NCBI GenBank assembly: GCA_031291075.1
Contig: JARLJS010000099.1
Coordinates: 1-37,508 of the forward strand
Direction of reading: 5' to 3'
DNA from: Nevskia sp.
Lineage (GTDB): Bacteria > Pseudomonadota > Gammaproteobacteria > Nevskiales > Nevskiaceae
Length of the DNA: 37,508 nucleotides
Positions 23,629-34,385 of this stretch are shown here, piece by piece. Positions within the stretch are counted from its first letter, which is position 1. Each line of letters opens with the position of its first letter. The translations under genes and the position numbers were made by a program. The notes below the pieces were generated by a model. That model was given only the letters and a program-made list of their open reading frames with translations, did no database searches and was not told the DNA's origin.

Positions 23629-23690
23629 GTCGCCTGCCAGGGGCTAGACTCGTCGTCCAAAAACACGGACGAGTTTATCGAGGCGCACGC

Positions 23691-25031
23691 ATGTTGAGAG
23701 AAGACCTATGGGAGAAGTGCGTCGAGCGCCTTGAGGCAGAACTCCCCGGCAAAGACGTCGGCACCTGGATCCGGCCGCTGCGCGCGGTGGTCTCGCCCGA
23801 CCAGATCACGCTGCTGGCCCCGAACCGGGTCGTGATGGAGCGCGTGCGGCAGGATTATCTCGGCAAGATCCAGCGGGCGGTATCCAGCCTCGCCGCCTAC
23901 GACTTGACCGTCAACATCGCCGTCGGCAGCGCCGCCGACGTGCGTCCGGCCGCCACGGCGACAGCAGCCACCGGAGCGGTGGCGCCCGAAGCCGAGGATT
24001 ACTCGCCCTACATCAAGGGCAAGCTCGACCCGCGTTACACCCTGCAATCCTTCATCGAAGGTAAATCCAACTCGCAGGCCCGGGCCGCCGGCCTGCACGT
24101 CGCCAGCAGCCCCGGCAACGTGTACAACCCGCTGCTGATCTACGGCGAATCGGGCCTGGGCAAAACCCACCTGATGCACGGCATCGGCAACGCCATCTCG
24201 GCAGGGCGGGACAATGCGCGCATTGTCTACGTCGGCGCCGAGCAGTGGTTCAACCAGATGGTGTCGGCGATCCGTTTCGGCCGCCAGTCCGAGTTCAAGA
24301 ACTTCTACCGCTCGGTCGACGCGCTGCTGATCGACGACATCCACTTCCTCGCCGGCAAGGAGCACTCGCAGGAGGAGTTCTTCCACACCTTCAATGCGCT
24401 GATCGACGGCCGCAAGCAGATCGTGCTGACCTGCGACCGCTATCCGCGCGAGCTGGACGCGCTCGACGACCGGCTCAAGTCGCGTTTCACCTGGGGCTTG
24501 TCGGTGCCGATCGAGCCGCCGGAACTGGAGACCCGTGTCGCCATCCTGCTGAGCAAGGCCGACACGCTGGGCATCCGGCTGCCGGACGAGGTGGCGGCAC
24601 TGGTGGCACAGCGCATCCGTTCCAACGTGCGCGAGCTGGAAGGTGCCTTGCACCGGCTCAACGCCTCGGCCCGGCTTACCGGAACACCGATCACCACGGA
24701 GTTCGCGCGGAGCTGCCTGAAGGACATGTTCGCCTCCTACGACCGCGCGGTGACACTGGACAACATCAAGCGCACGGTGGCGGCGTACTACAACATCCGC
24801 CTCGCCGACCTCAGCTCGGTGCGGCGCACCCGCACGCTGGCGCGTCCGCGCCAGGTCGCCATGTCGCTGGCGAAGGAGCTGACTCAGCACAGCTACCCCG
24901 AGATCGGCGCCGCCTTCGGCAAGGACCATACGACGGTGTTGCACGCCTGCCGCAAGGTGGTGGAGCTGAAGGACGAGGACGAGCGGCTGCGCGAAGACTA
25001 CGAGAACCTGCTGCGGGCCCTGACCAATTGA
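23691..25031 (+). CDS. dnaA: Chromosomal replication initiator DnaA
   Basis: The 446-residue initiator has domain I from MLREDLWEKCVERLEAELPG, a short linker to about residue 100 and AAA+ domain III with Walker A GESGLGKTH and Walker B LLIDDIHFL. Sensor features follow (RELEGAL). Domain IV carries the DNA-binding signature LAKELTQHSYPEIGAAFGKDHTTVLHACRKV. It binds DnaA boxes and opens the origin. ATG 23691 is followed at once by the domain I core. Boxes lie on both sides of the gene. Confidence 0.99.
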   Translation: MLREDLWEKCVERLEAELPGKDVGTWIRPLRAVVSPDQITLLAPNRVVMERVRQDYLGKIQRAVSSLAAYDLTVNIAVGSAADVRPAATATAATGAVAPEAEDYSPYIKGKLDPRYTLQSFIEGKSNSQARAAGLHVASSPGNVYNPLLIYGESGLGKTHLMHGIGNAISAGRDNARIVYVGAEQWFNQMVSAIRFGRQSEFKNFYRSVDALLIDDIHFLAGKEHSQEEFFHTFNALIDGRKQIVLTCDRYPRELDALDDRLKSRFTWGLSVPIEPPELETRVAILLSKADTLGIRLPDEVAALVAQRIRSNVRELEGALHRLNASARLTGTPITTEFARSCLKDMFASYDRAVTLDNIKRTVAAYYNIRLADLSSVRRTRTLARPRQVAMSLAKELTQHSYPEIGAAFGKDHTTVLHACRKVVELKDEDERLREDYENLLRALTN

Positions 25032-25074
25032 GCGGACACATCGCGAAATCCTGGGTACGGATGGCTGAATTGCC

Positions 25075-25275
25075 TGTGTATAATCGGCCGGACAAGACCT
25101 GAATAATTATTTGTGCACAGCTTGCTCCAAGCAAAGCAGTCGCCGCACAGTATGGCCGTTCATCCGGCTGGGACAAGGTAAGGCATTGAAGAAAAATAAG
25201 AATCCTGTTTTGTCCACAGCTGGGAAGCGGCACTACTACTACTGTTGTTTTTAAATATTCAACAAGACATATTTG
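25075..25275. other. Candidate oriC: DnaA boxes, DnaA-trios and AT-rich unwinding element
   Basis: The dnaA-dnaN gap holds an exact TTATNCACA box on the minus strand (25075-25083) and plus-strand near-boxes TTGTGCACA (25111-25119) and TTGTCCACA (25210-25218). After the last come a GC-rich spacer (25219-25232), CTA-CTA-CTA-CTG (25233-25244) and AT-rich DNA (about 25245-25275). CTA triplets on this strand are 3'-GAT-5' on the other, the DnaA-trio motif known to load DnaA on single strands. A TATAAT at 25079-25084 overlaps the first box and may serve dnaN. The origin call is inference. Confidence 0.7.
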
Positions 25276-25305
25276 TAACCAACCGACCCATCACGTTCCG
25301 GCTCC

Positions 25306-26406
25306 ATGAATATTCAAATCCCGAGAGGCGAGCTGCTTTCCGCACTTCAATCGGTGATCGGGGTGGTGGAGCGAAGACAGTCCCTGCCGATCCTGAGCAA
25401 CATCCTGCTGGTGGCCCAGGAAGACGAACTGGTGCTGACCGCCACCGATCTTGAGTTGCAGGTCGAGCGGCGGGTGCAGGTACAGAACCTCACACCAGGA
25501 CGCACCACGGCGCCGGCGCGCAAGCTGCATGACATCTGCCGCGGCCTGCCGGAAGGAGCGACCATCGGGCTCGAGCTGAACCAGAACCGGCTCCAGCTGA
25601 AGTCCGGACGCAGCCGTTTCACCCTGTCCACGCTGGATCCGGGTGAATTCCCGTCGCTCAACGGCGGCGCTGCCGACATCACGCTGACGGTGACCGGCAA
25701 GGAATTGAAGGAGCTGCTGCAGCGGACCCAGTTCGCGATGGCGCAGCAGGACGTGCGTTACTACCTGAACGGCCTGCTGCTGGAACTGCGCGCGAACCGC
25801 GTGCGCACCGTGGCAACCGATGGCCATCGCCTGGCCATGGCCGAGCTGCGGCGCGACACCGGGGTGAAGAAGGACGCCCAGGTGATCCTGCCGCGCAAGA
25901 CCGTGCTGGAGCTGCAGCGCCTGCTCGAGGCGGACGACGCCGAGGTGCGCATCAACCTCAGCTCCAACCAGGTGCAGGTGGATCTTGACGGCCTCAAGCT
26001 GACCTCCAAGCTGATCGAAGGCCGCTTCCCGGACTACGAGCGTGTGATTCCGGAAGGGTCGGACAAGACCGTCCACGGTGAACGGGCGCGGGTGCGTGCC
26101 GCGCTGTCGCGGGCGGCGATCCTGTCCAACGAGAAATTCCGCGGCGTGCGCTTGCAGCTTTCCAACGGCACCTTGCGCATCCAGACGCAGAACCCGGAGC
26201 AGGAAGAGGCGGAGGAGGAAGTCGAGGTGCAGTACAGCGGCCAACCGCTGGAAATCGGCTTCAACGTCGGCTATCTCCTGGACGCCCTGGACGCGATCGA
26301 GGGCAACGAGTTCATCATGGAGCTGCGTAGTTCCGACGCCAGCGGACTGGTCTACGACGCCGCCAATAACGCCAACAAGTACGTCGTGATGCCGATGCGG
26401 CTATGA
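25306..26406 (+). CDS. dnaN: DNA polymerase III beta sliding clamp
   Basis: The 366-residue clamp is made of three similar domains and starts MNIQIPRGELLSALQSVIGVVERRQSLPILSN, typical of DnaN. YYLNGLLLELRANRVRTVATDGHRLAMAE and the closing NANKYVVMPMRL are family features, the last forming part of the polymerase-binding cleft. It forms a ring on DNA and holds polymerases. Position after dnaA is standard. Its stop is followed by the repeat at 26408-26567, then recF. Confidence 0.99.
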   Translation: MNIQIPRGELLSALQSVIGVVERRQSLPILSNILLVAQEDELVLTATDLELQVERRVQVQNLTPGRTTAPARKLHDICRGLPEGATIGLELNQNRLQLKSGRSRFTLSTLDPGEFPSLNGGAADITLTVTGKELKELLQRTQFAMAQQDVRYYLNGLLLELRANRVRTVATDGHRLAMAELRRDTGVKKDAQVILPRKTVLELQRLLEADDAEVRINLSSNQVQVDLDGLKLTSKLIEGRFPDYERVIPEGSDKTVHGERARVRAALSRAAILSNEKFRGVRLQLSNGTLRIQTQNPEQEEAEEEVEVQYSGQPLEIGFNVGYLLDALDAIEGNEFIMELRSSDASGLVYDAANNANKYVVMPMRL

Positions 26407-26407
26407 G

Positions 26408-26567
26408 GCCGGGACCTGGGACCCGGGACCCGGGACCCGGGTACAGCAAAGATTCGGCTTTTTGCGCACCATCATCAATTACAGCCGGCCGATTATCAGA
26501 ACAAAAGGCGTGTAGAGCGATTCCGCGCTTGTTCCGGGCTCCTGGGCCCCGGGTCCCAAGTCCCGGC
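26408..26567. repeat. 20-bp inverted repeat and GGGACCC repeats between dnaN and recF
   Basis: Arms 26408-26427 and 26548-26567 are complementary at 19 of 20 positions. The left side is part of tandem GGGACCC units (26411-26441). The 120 bases between hold an AT-richer stretch without a gene I recognise. Such units occur as dispersed intergenic repeats in related bacteria (from memory). The right arm stops 5 bases before the recF ATG. Confidence 0.7.
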
Positions 26568-26572
26568 TTCTA

Positions 26573-27667
26573 ATGCTGATCTCGCAACTGCAGGCCCGGG
26601 ATTTCCGCCTCTTCTCCGCGTTGCGTCTTGAAGCGCATCCCCAGTTCAATTTCATCACCGGCGATAACGGCGTGGGCAAAACCTCGTTGCTCGAGGCGGT
26701 CCACGTATTGGGTCGGGCGGCAAGCTGGCGGGTGCCGGCGGCGCAACTGGCCCGCGACGGAACGGTGGCCTGGCGCGTGACGGGGCAGGTCGAGGAGGAA
26801 GCCGGCGTTCCGGCGCAGACTGTTCGCATCACCTGGCAGGATCGCGAAACCGGGATCGATTGGGGAGGACAGCCGCTTGGCCTGTCGGAGTTGGTGCGCA
26901 AAATTCCATTGCAGATCCTAGATCCCGGCATGCATAAGCTGCTGGAGGAGGGGCCAGGAATCCGTCGCCGGGTGCTGGATTGGGGTGTGTTCCACGTGGA
27001 ACATTCCTTCCTGGAGACCTGGAGACGGGCCCGGCGGGCCCTGCGCCAACGCAATGTGGTGCTGCGGGAGGGCGGCAACCCACGCCTGCTGGCACCATGG
27101 AACCATGAGCTGGCGGAAGCCGGCGAGCTGCTGACGGCGAAGCGGTTGGCGCATGTAGCCGAACTGGAGAAGAGGACACGACGCCTGCTGGAGCAACTGC
27201 TGCCCGGCGAGCAGTGGGAGTTGCGGTACAGCCGCGGCTGGGACGCGGACCGCAGCTATCTGGAAGTTCTGGAAAGCAGTGCCGAGCGCGACCGCCGGCT
27301 AGGGCTGACCGCGGCCGGGCCGCAGCGGGCGGAGCTGGGTTTCTACGGCGGCTCGGCTGATCGTGGTACGACGGCGGTCAAGGGGCGCATCAGCCGGGGC
27401 CAGCAGAAGCTCCTGATTGCGGCCTTCACTCTGGCGCAGTGTGCGATCGTGGCGGAGCGCAGCGGGGGAATGCCGATCCTGCTGGTGGACGACTTTTCGG
27501 CCGAGCTTTCCGCCGGGTTCCAGGGCCGCCTGATGCAGGCCGTGGAAGCCTATCCGGGGCAGAAGTTCATCACCGCCCTGGAGCCGTTAGCACTGATGAA
27601 AAAGGTACCCTCCGCCCATATGTTCCACGTGGAACATGGCGCCCTGCACAAGGTCGAGCGCTGGTAA
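26573..27667 (+). CDS. recF: DNA replication and repair protein RecF
   Basis: The 364-residue SMC-like ATPase has Walker A GDNGVGKTS near residues 28-36, the signature region KGRISRGQQKLLIAAFTLAQ and Walker B ILLVDDFSAEL. RecF helps load RecA at gaps, with RecO and RecR. No Shine-Dalgarno is visible ahead of ATG 26573 because the repeat arm occupies the place, so expression may depend on a weak or coupled start. It is followed by gyrB after 24 bases. Confidence 0.97.
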   Translation: MLISQLQARDFRLFSALRLEAHPQFNFITGDNGVGKTSLLEAVHVLGRAASWRVPAAQLARDGTVAWRVTGQVEEEAGVPAQTVRITWQDRETGIDWGGQPLGLSELVRKIPLQILDPGMHKLLEEGPGIRRRVLDWGVFHVEHSFLETWRRARRALRQRNVVLREGGNPRLLAPWNHELAEAGELLTAKRLAHVAELEKRTRRLLEQLLPGEQWELRYSRGWDADRSYLEVLESSAERDRRLGLTAAGPQRAELGFYGGSADRGTTAVKGRISRGQQKLLIAAFTLAQCAIVAERSGGMPILLVDDFSAELSAGFQGRLMQAVEAYPGQKFITALEPLALMKKVPSAHMFHVEHGALHKVERW

Positions 27668-30111
<2,444 letters not shown>

Positions 30112-30270
30112 TGATTTAATTAAGCTTTTTAGAGGTGGTCCAAGTCGAGCCGGTGCGCGGCCCCGGCCCGGTAACGGCTGCCCCGATGCCAAGCCCGTGA
30201 AATTGTTCTAAATTCCGGTAAAGACAACCAACTTTAAAGAGTCGCCGAAGACTCACGGGGAGGGGCCGGC

Positions 30271-31017
30271 ATGAAGATCCTTGCGATCTACAACCTCAAG
30301 GGCGGGGTCGGCAAAACCGCGGCCGCCGTCAACCTGGCCTACCTTGCCTCCCTTGCCGGACAGCGGACGCTGTTGTGGGATCTCGACCCGCAAGGAGCCG
30401 CCAGCTGGTACCTGCAGACCGGCAATGCCGGCGACACCCCCGACAAGTCCCTGTGGAAGAACGGCAGCGATGTCGCAGGCCTGATCCAGAGCACCGCCTA
30501 CGACAAGCTGCAGCTGCTGCCGTCCGACCTGCACAGCCGTCACCTCGACGTGTGGCTGCGCAAGGAGGACGGACACGAAGTATTGCGGGAGAAGCTCAAG
30601 CCGGTGGCGACGCAGTTCGACCTGGTGGTGCTCGACTGTCCGCCCAGCCTGTCGCACCTCGCCGACAGCGTGTTCACCGCCGCCGACCTGGTGCTGGTGC
30701 CGACGGTACCGACGCACCTGTCGCTGCGCGCGCTGAAGAGCCTGATCGACTACCTCAAGGAACAGGGCTACACGCGCAGCCTGCTCAAGCCGTTCTACTC
30801 GATGGCCGACCGCCGCCGGCTGTTGCACCGCATGCTGATCGAGCAGCCGCCGAAGATGATGAAGGACATTTGCGCCACGGTGATCCCGTATTCGTCCGCG
30901 GTGGAACGCATGGGCGAGCATCGCGCGCCGCTGGAGACCTACGAGGCATACAGCTACGCGGCGGAGGCTTATCGCGAGTTGTGGAAGGAAGTGAATGCGG
31001 TGCTGAAGAGGCGCTGA
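30271..31017 (+). CDS. ParA-family ATPase, no ParB partner in the window
   Basis: The 248-residue ATPase has the deviant Walker A motif KGGVGKT (residues 10-16) with the signature Lys, DLDPQGAASWYL (Walker A' region) and VVLDCPPSLSHLADSV (Walker B). The rest is the Rossmann-like ParA fold. A strong GGGGAGGGG lies just before the ATG. ParA proteins position chromosomes, plasmids or protein clusters by cycling on nucleoid DNA. No ParB gene or parS site is apparent nearby, and chromosomal parAB is usually elsewhere, so it may be an orphan positioning ATPase. Its cargo is unknown. The gene ends 62 bases before an inverted repeat. Confidence 0.88.
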   Translation: MKILAIYNLKGGVGKTAAAVNLAYLASLAGQRTLLWDLDPQGAASWYLQTGNAGDTPDKSLWKNGSDVAGLIQSTAYDKLQLLPSDLHSRHLDVWLRKEDGHEVLREKLKPVATQFDLVVLDCPPSLSHLADSVFTAADLVLVPTVPTHLSLRALKSLIDYLKEQGYTRSLLKPFYSMADRRRLLHRMLIEQPPKMMKDICATVIPYSSAVERMGEHRAPLETYEAYSYAAEAYRELWKEVNAVLKRR

Positions 31018-31078
31018 AGAAAATGTGATCGTGCCGGCGAAGTACGAGCAGCCTCGCGCTTGCCTGACACCATCGGCG

Positions 31079-31170
31079 TACCCGGATTTCGCTTCGCTTC
31101 ATCCGGGCTACTATCTCGGCGATCCTTGGTCAGCACAGTAGCCCGGATGGAACGCAGTGGAATCCGGGTA
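31079..31170. repeat. 34-bp imperfect inverted repeat between parA and purK
   Basis: Arms 31079-31112 and 31137-31170 are inverted copies with a few mismatches and a 24-base spacer. Each arm is itself self-complementary around ACCCGGAT and ATCCGGGT type ends. The element is of the CCGGAT..ATCCGGG dispersed kind. It lies between convergent genes and may end transcripts on both sides. Confidence 0.75.
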
Positions 31171-31209
31171 AGTCGAGGTGAAGCGAACGCCCGGGCAGGA
31201 TCACCGCTC

Positions 31210-32298
31210 TCAGCACTCCTCGACCAGCAATACCTGCAACGCGGCCAGCCGGCGCTCGAGCGTCGCCGCGTCCGGCGCCGTCACGGTGGCATGCCCGATC
31301 TTGCGCTGCGGCTTCGGCTCCTTGCCGTACAGGTGGACGTGCACGCCCTCCAGCGCGGCAACGGACTCCAGCGCCGGCGCCTGGCCGATGAAGTTCACCA
31401 TCACCGATTCACCGCGCAGGGCGGTGCTTCCCAGCGGCAGGCCGGCGATGGCGCGCAGGTGGTTCTCGAACTGCGAGCACTCGGCGCCCTCGATGCTCCA
31501 GTGGCCGGAGTTATGCACCCGCGGCGCGATCTCGTTGGCGAGCAGGCCGCCGCCGTGGACGAAGAACTCGAAGGCCAGCACGCCGACGTAGTCGAGGCGC
31601 TGCAGCACGCGGCGGGCGTAGTCCTCGCCCAGCGCCTGCAGCGGGTCGGCGGCGCGCGGGCGGGCCGTGCGCAGGATGCCGCTGCGGTGCACGTTCTCCA
31701 CCAGCGGGTAGAACCGCACCGCGCCGTCGCGGGCGCGCACCGCGAGGCAGGACACCTCGCGCTCGAACGGCACGAAGGCTTCCAGGATCAGCGGCTGGTT
31801 GCCGAGCTGCGCCCAGGCGGCGTCGAAGTCGGCAACGCTGCGCAGCACATACTGCCCCTTGCCGTCGTAGCCCATGCGCCGGGTTTTGAGCACGGCCGGC
31901 AGGCCGGTGCGCGCGGCGGCGGTCTCCAGGCCGGCGCGCGAATCCACCGCCGCGAACCTGGGCACCGGAATGCCCAGGTCGACGAACAACTGCTTTTCGC
32001 CGAGACGGTCCTGGCCCGCGGTCAGCGCCTGCGGCCCGGGCAGCAGCGGCACGCGCGCGGCCACCAGCTCGGCGGTGCGCTGCGGCACGTTCTCGAACTC
32101 ATAAGTGGCGAGGTCGATACCGCCGCAGAATTCCTGCAGGGCCGCTTCGTCGAGATAGCCCGCGTGCAGATGTTCGCCCAGCGGCGCGGCGCAGGCCTCG
32201 GTCGCCGGGTCGAGGAAGGTGAATTCGAAGCCCAGCGGATAACCGGCCAGAGCCAGCATACGGCCGAGCTGGCCGGCGCCGAGGATGCCGATTTTCAT
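31210..32298 (-). CDS. purK: N5-carboxyaminoimidazole ribonucleotide synthase
   Basis: The 362-residue ATP-grasp enzyme starts MKIGILGAGQLGRMLALAGYPLG, the PurK signature. The ATP-grasp core has KTRRMGYDGKGQYV and EAFVPFEREVSCLAVRARDG, and the active-site loop EIAPRVHNSGHWSIEGAECSQFENHLRA. It makes N5-CAIR from AIR, bicarbonate and ATP in purine synthesis. purE precedes it on the same strand, 9 bases upstream, so the pair is an operon. Confidence 0.97.
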   Translation of the reverse strand: MKIGILGAGQLGRMLALAGYPLGFEFTFLDPATEACAAPLGEHLHAGYLDEAALQEFCGGIDLATYEFENVPQRTAELVAARVPLLPGPQALTAGQDRLGEKQLFVDLGIPVPRFAAVDSRAGLETAAARTGLPAVLKTRRMGYDGKGQYVLRSVADFDAAWAQLGNQPLILEAFVPFEREVSCLAVRARDGAVRFYPLVENVHRSGILRTARPRAADPLQALGEDYARRVLQRLDYVGVLAFEFFVHGGGLLANEIAPRVHNSGHWSIEGAECSQFENHLRAIAGLPLGSTALRGESVMVNFIGQAPALESVAALEGVHVHLYGKEPKPQRKIGHATVTAPDAATLERRLAALQVLLVEEC

Positions 32299-32307
32299 GG
32301 CCGAAGG

Positions 32308-32820
32308 TTAGGCGCCGGCGGGATCGGGGTTTTGCAGCACTTGCGCAGTCTGCATGGCGCGGAAGTGGTCGAGCCGCGCGGCGAGGTCGGCGTCGTTCAA
32401 AGCGAGGATCGCGCAGGCGAGCAGCGCGGCATTGGTGGCGCCGGCCGTGCCGATGGCAAGCGTGCCGACCGGGATGCCGGAAGGCATCTGCACGATCGAC
32501 AGCAGCGAGTCCATACCGTTGAGCGCCTTGGACTGCACCGGCACGCCCAGCACCGGCAGGCGCGTCTTGGCGGCGGTCATGCCGGGCAGATGGGCGCTGC
32601 CGCCGGCGCCGGCGATGATCACCTGGATGCCGCGCCCGGCTGCCGCGCCGGCGTACTCGAACAGCAGGTCGGGCGTGCGGTGGGCGGAGACCACGCGGGT
32701 TTCATAGGCGACGCCCAGGCTTTCGAGCGCGCGCGCGGCATGGGACATCGTCTCCCAGTCGGAACGGGAACCCATGATGATGCCGACCAGGGGCTTGGAC
32801 GGCGTTTGATTTTGCTGCAC
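32308..32820 (-). CDS. purE: N5-carboxyaminoimidazole ribonucleotide mutase
   Basis: The 170-residue enzyme converts N5-CAIR to CAIR. It has the PurE class I features [30 protein letters not shown] and [15 protein letters not shown]. The adjacent purK and 9-base gap support the two-step route used by most bacteria. It follows the SIMPL gene on the same strand after 83 bases. Confidence 0.97.
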   Translation of the reverse strand: MQQNQTPSKPLVGIIMGSRSDWETMSHAARALESLGVAYETRVVSAHRTPDLLFEYAGAAAGRGIQVIIAGAGGSAHLPGMTAAKTRLPVLGVPVQSKALNGMDSLLSIVQMPSGIPVGTLAIGTAGATNAALLACAILALNDADLAARLDHFRAMQTAQVLQNPDPAGA

Positions 32821-32903
32821 TTTCTATCCCGATGCGGGAGGAAAGTCGCCGATTATCCCACAACTTCGCTGCAAAAGCAGTGCAGCGCCACGGCAACAAC
32901 CGC

Positions 32904-33662
32904 TTACGGCGGCACCAGGTCGAATTCCGCGGTGAGCGTCGCGGTGTAGCGGATCTGCCCGGCGGAAAAACCCATCTCCTCGTTGCCGCTTGGCTCCGGA
33001 GCTGCCGCGGCCATCAGCACCCGCGGCCGCGGACCCGGCGGCGGCAGCGCCTCGGCATTGGCGTTGATGGTGTGCACCGCGCCCAGCTTCACATCCAGCG
33101 TCTCGGCCAGGATGCGCGCCTTGGCCTGCGCGTCCTGCGCGGCCTTGGCCAGCGCCTGCCGGCGCAGCTCGTCGGCCTTCGACGATTCCAGCTGCGGGTC
33201 GGAGACGTTGTTGATGCCGGCGCCGGTGGCGCGTTGCAGGAAGTCGCCGATGCGGTCGAGGTCGCGCACCACGATCTCGATGCTGCGGGTCACGTGGTAG
33301 CCGAGGAACTTGCGTCCTTCCTTGCCGGAGTAGTCGTATTCGGCGCGGATGTTGAGGCCGGCGGTGGAGATGTCCTCGTCCTTCGCGCCCAGCGCACGCG
33401 CCTGCGCCAGGTACTCGCGTACCACGCGGTTGACGTCGGCCTGTGCTGTCTTCAGCTCCGGCCTGGTTTCCTCCACCGCCATCGACAGGCGCGCGCGGTC
33501 CGGCGCGGCGCTGACCTCGCCCTGGCCGCCCACTGTCACCGTGCGGCGCTCGGGCGGATGCGGGAACGGCATCGGTCCCGGCGGCACCGCGGTTTCCCTG
33601 GCTTGCGCCGACGCCGCGCAGAGCAGGAACAGGGCAGCGGCGGATCTGAGCGGCGCGTTCAT
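32904..33662 (-). CDS. SIMPL-domain (DUF541) periplasmic protein
   Basis: The 252-residue protein is read from ATG 33662. Residues 1-22 (MNAPLRSAAALFLLCAASAQA) look like a signal peptide. The mature part has TVTVGGQGEVSAAPDRARLSMAVEETRPE and the helical region ADELRRQALAKAAQDAQAKARILAE. These are typical of the SIMPL/DUF541 family, of which some members are periplasmic stress proteins (such as YggE). Function unknown. It is divergent from sufT and precedes purE. Confidence 0.87.
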   Translation of the reverse strand: MNAPLRSAAALFLLCAASAQARETAVPPGPMPFPHPPERRTVTVGGQGEVSAAPDRARLSMAVEETRPELKTAQADVNRVVREYLAQARALGAKDEDISTAGLNIRAEYDYSGKEGRKFLGYHVTRSIEIVVRDLDRIGDFLQRATGAGINNVSDPQLESSKADELRRQALAKAAQDAQAKARILAETLDVKLGAVHTINANAEALPPPGPRPRVLMAAAAPEPSGNEEMGFSAGQIRYTATLTAEFDLVPP

Positions 33663-33751
33663 GGGCGAAGTCCGGGTCGCGAAGGAGCGCACATCCTGCA
33701 ACGAAACCGGCAGCGCAACAACCGTGGGCCGCATCGCGGCCGCGCATGGTT

Positions 33752-33771
33752 TATACTGGACCAGATTGGTC
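33752..33771 (+). promoter_or_regulatory. Candidate sufT promoter with Rrf2/IscR-like palindrome
   Basis: TATACT (33752-33757) is a -10-like box. Right after it, GACCA-GAT-TGGTC (33759-33771) is a perfect palindrome. Its 13-base core and the ATAC ahead of it resemble IscR-type sites (GACT-N5-AGTC), with C/G at the fourth position. No good -35 was found. Repression by an iron-sulfur regulator of the Rrf2 kind is an inference. Confidence 0.4.
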
Positions 33772-33797
33772 TTTGATGAATCCTTTCCAAGCCTGTC

Positions 33798-34340
33798 ATG
33801 TCTTACGAAACCGTCATTCTCACGCGCGACGTCATCGGCGTGCTCATCCCTGCCGGCACCAAGGTCGAATTGCCCGAAGGCGCCGAAGCCAGCGTTACCC
33901 AGGCGCTCGGCGGCAGCTACACCGTGCAGGTACAGGGGCATCTGTTCCGCATCGAGGGCAAGGACGCCGACGCCCTGGGCAAGACTCCGCAAGGCGTGCC
34001 GCAGCTCGCCGCGGACGCGGGCGAAGCCGAGATCGAAAAGGCGGTATGGCAGCAGATGAAGACCTGCTACGATCCGGAAATACCGATCGACATCGTCGAG
34101 CTGGGCCTGATCTACGAATGCCGGTTGGAACCCGCCGGGGACGGCGGCTGGCGTGTACGCGTGGTGATGACGCTGACGGCGCCGGGCTGCGGTATGGGCG
34201 ACGTGCTGGTCTCCGACGTGAAGAGCAAGGTGCTGCAGGTGCCGGGCGTGCGCGAAGCCGAGGTGGAGCTGGTGTTCGATCCGCCCTGGACGCGCGAGAT
34301 GATGAGCGAGGCGGCACAGCTGCAGGCGGGATTCATCTAA
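33798..34340 (+). CDS. sufT: Iron-sulfur assembly protein SufT
   Basis: The 180-residue protein has an N-terminal SufT-specific part (MSYETVILTRDVIGVLIPAG) and a DUF59/MIP18 domain with CYDPEIPIDIVELGLIYE and VVMTLTAPGCGMGDVL, the conserved Asp-Pro-Glu and Cys. MIP18 proteins help build and deliver Fe-S clusters. Typically sufT is in a suf operon; here it stands alone near apaG, so its regulation may differ. The other suf genes are not in the window. Confidence 0.9.
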   Translation: MSYETVILTRDVIGVLIPAGTKVELPEGAEASVTQALGGSYTVQVQGHLFRIEGKDADALGKTPQGVPQLAADAGEAEIEKAVWQQMKTCYDPEIPIDIVELGLIYECRLEPAGDGGWRVRVVMTLTAPGCGMGDVLVSDVKSKVLQVPGVREAEVELVFDPPWTREMMSEAAQLQAGFI

Positions 34341-34385
34341 CGCAGGGGCGACAGGCAGAAATCGACAGAACGCAAGGGTTGGCAC

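Noticed and set aside
25233-25244. CTA repeats as a CRISPR or microsatellite
   Set aside because: Only three to four triplets, no spacers; position next to a DnaA box makes DnaA-trios the better reading.
25306-26406. Transposase or insertion sequence near the origin
   Set aside because: All frames correspond to standard replication genes; no transposase motif was found anywhere in the window.
32850-32862. TTATCCCACA as a DnaA box between purE and the SIMPL gene
   Set aside because: It has an extra base compared with TTATCCACA and lies far from the origin.
31060-32949. Plus-strand 629-codon frame over purK and purE
   Set aside because: It is opposite two certain genes, and its His/Gln/Arg-rich composition is typical of a GC shadow.
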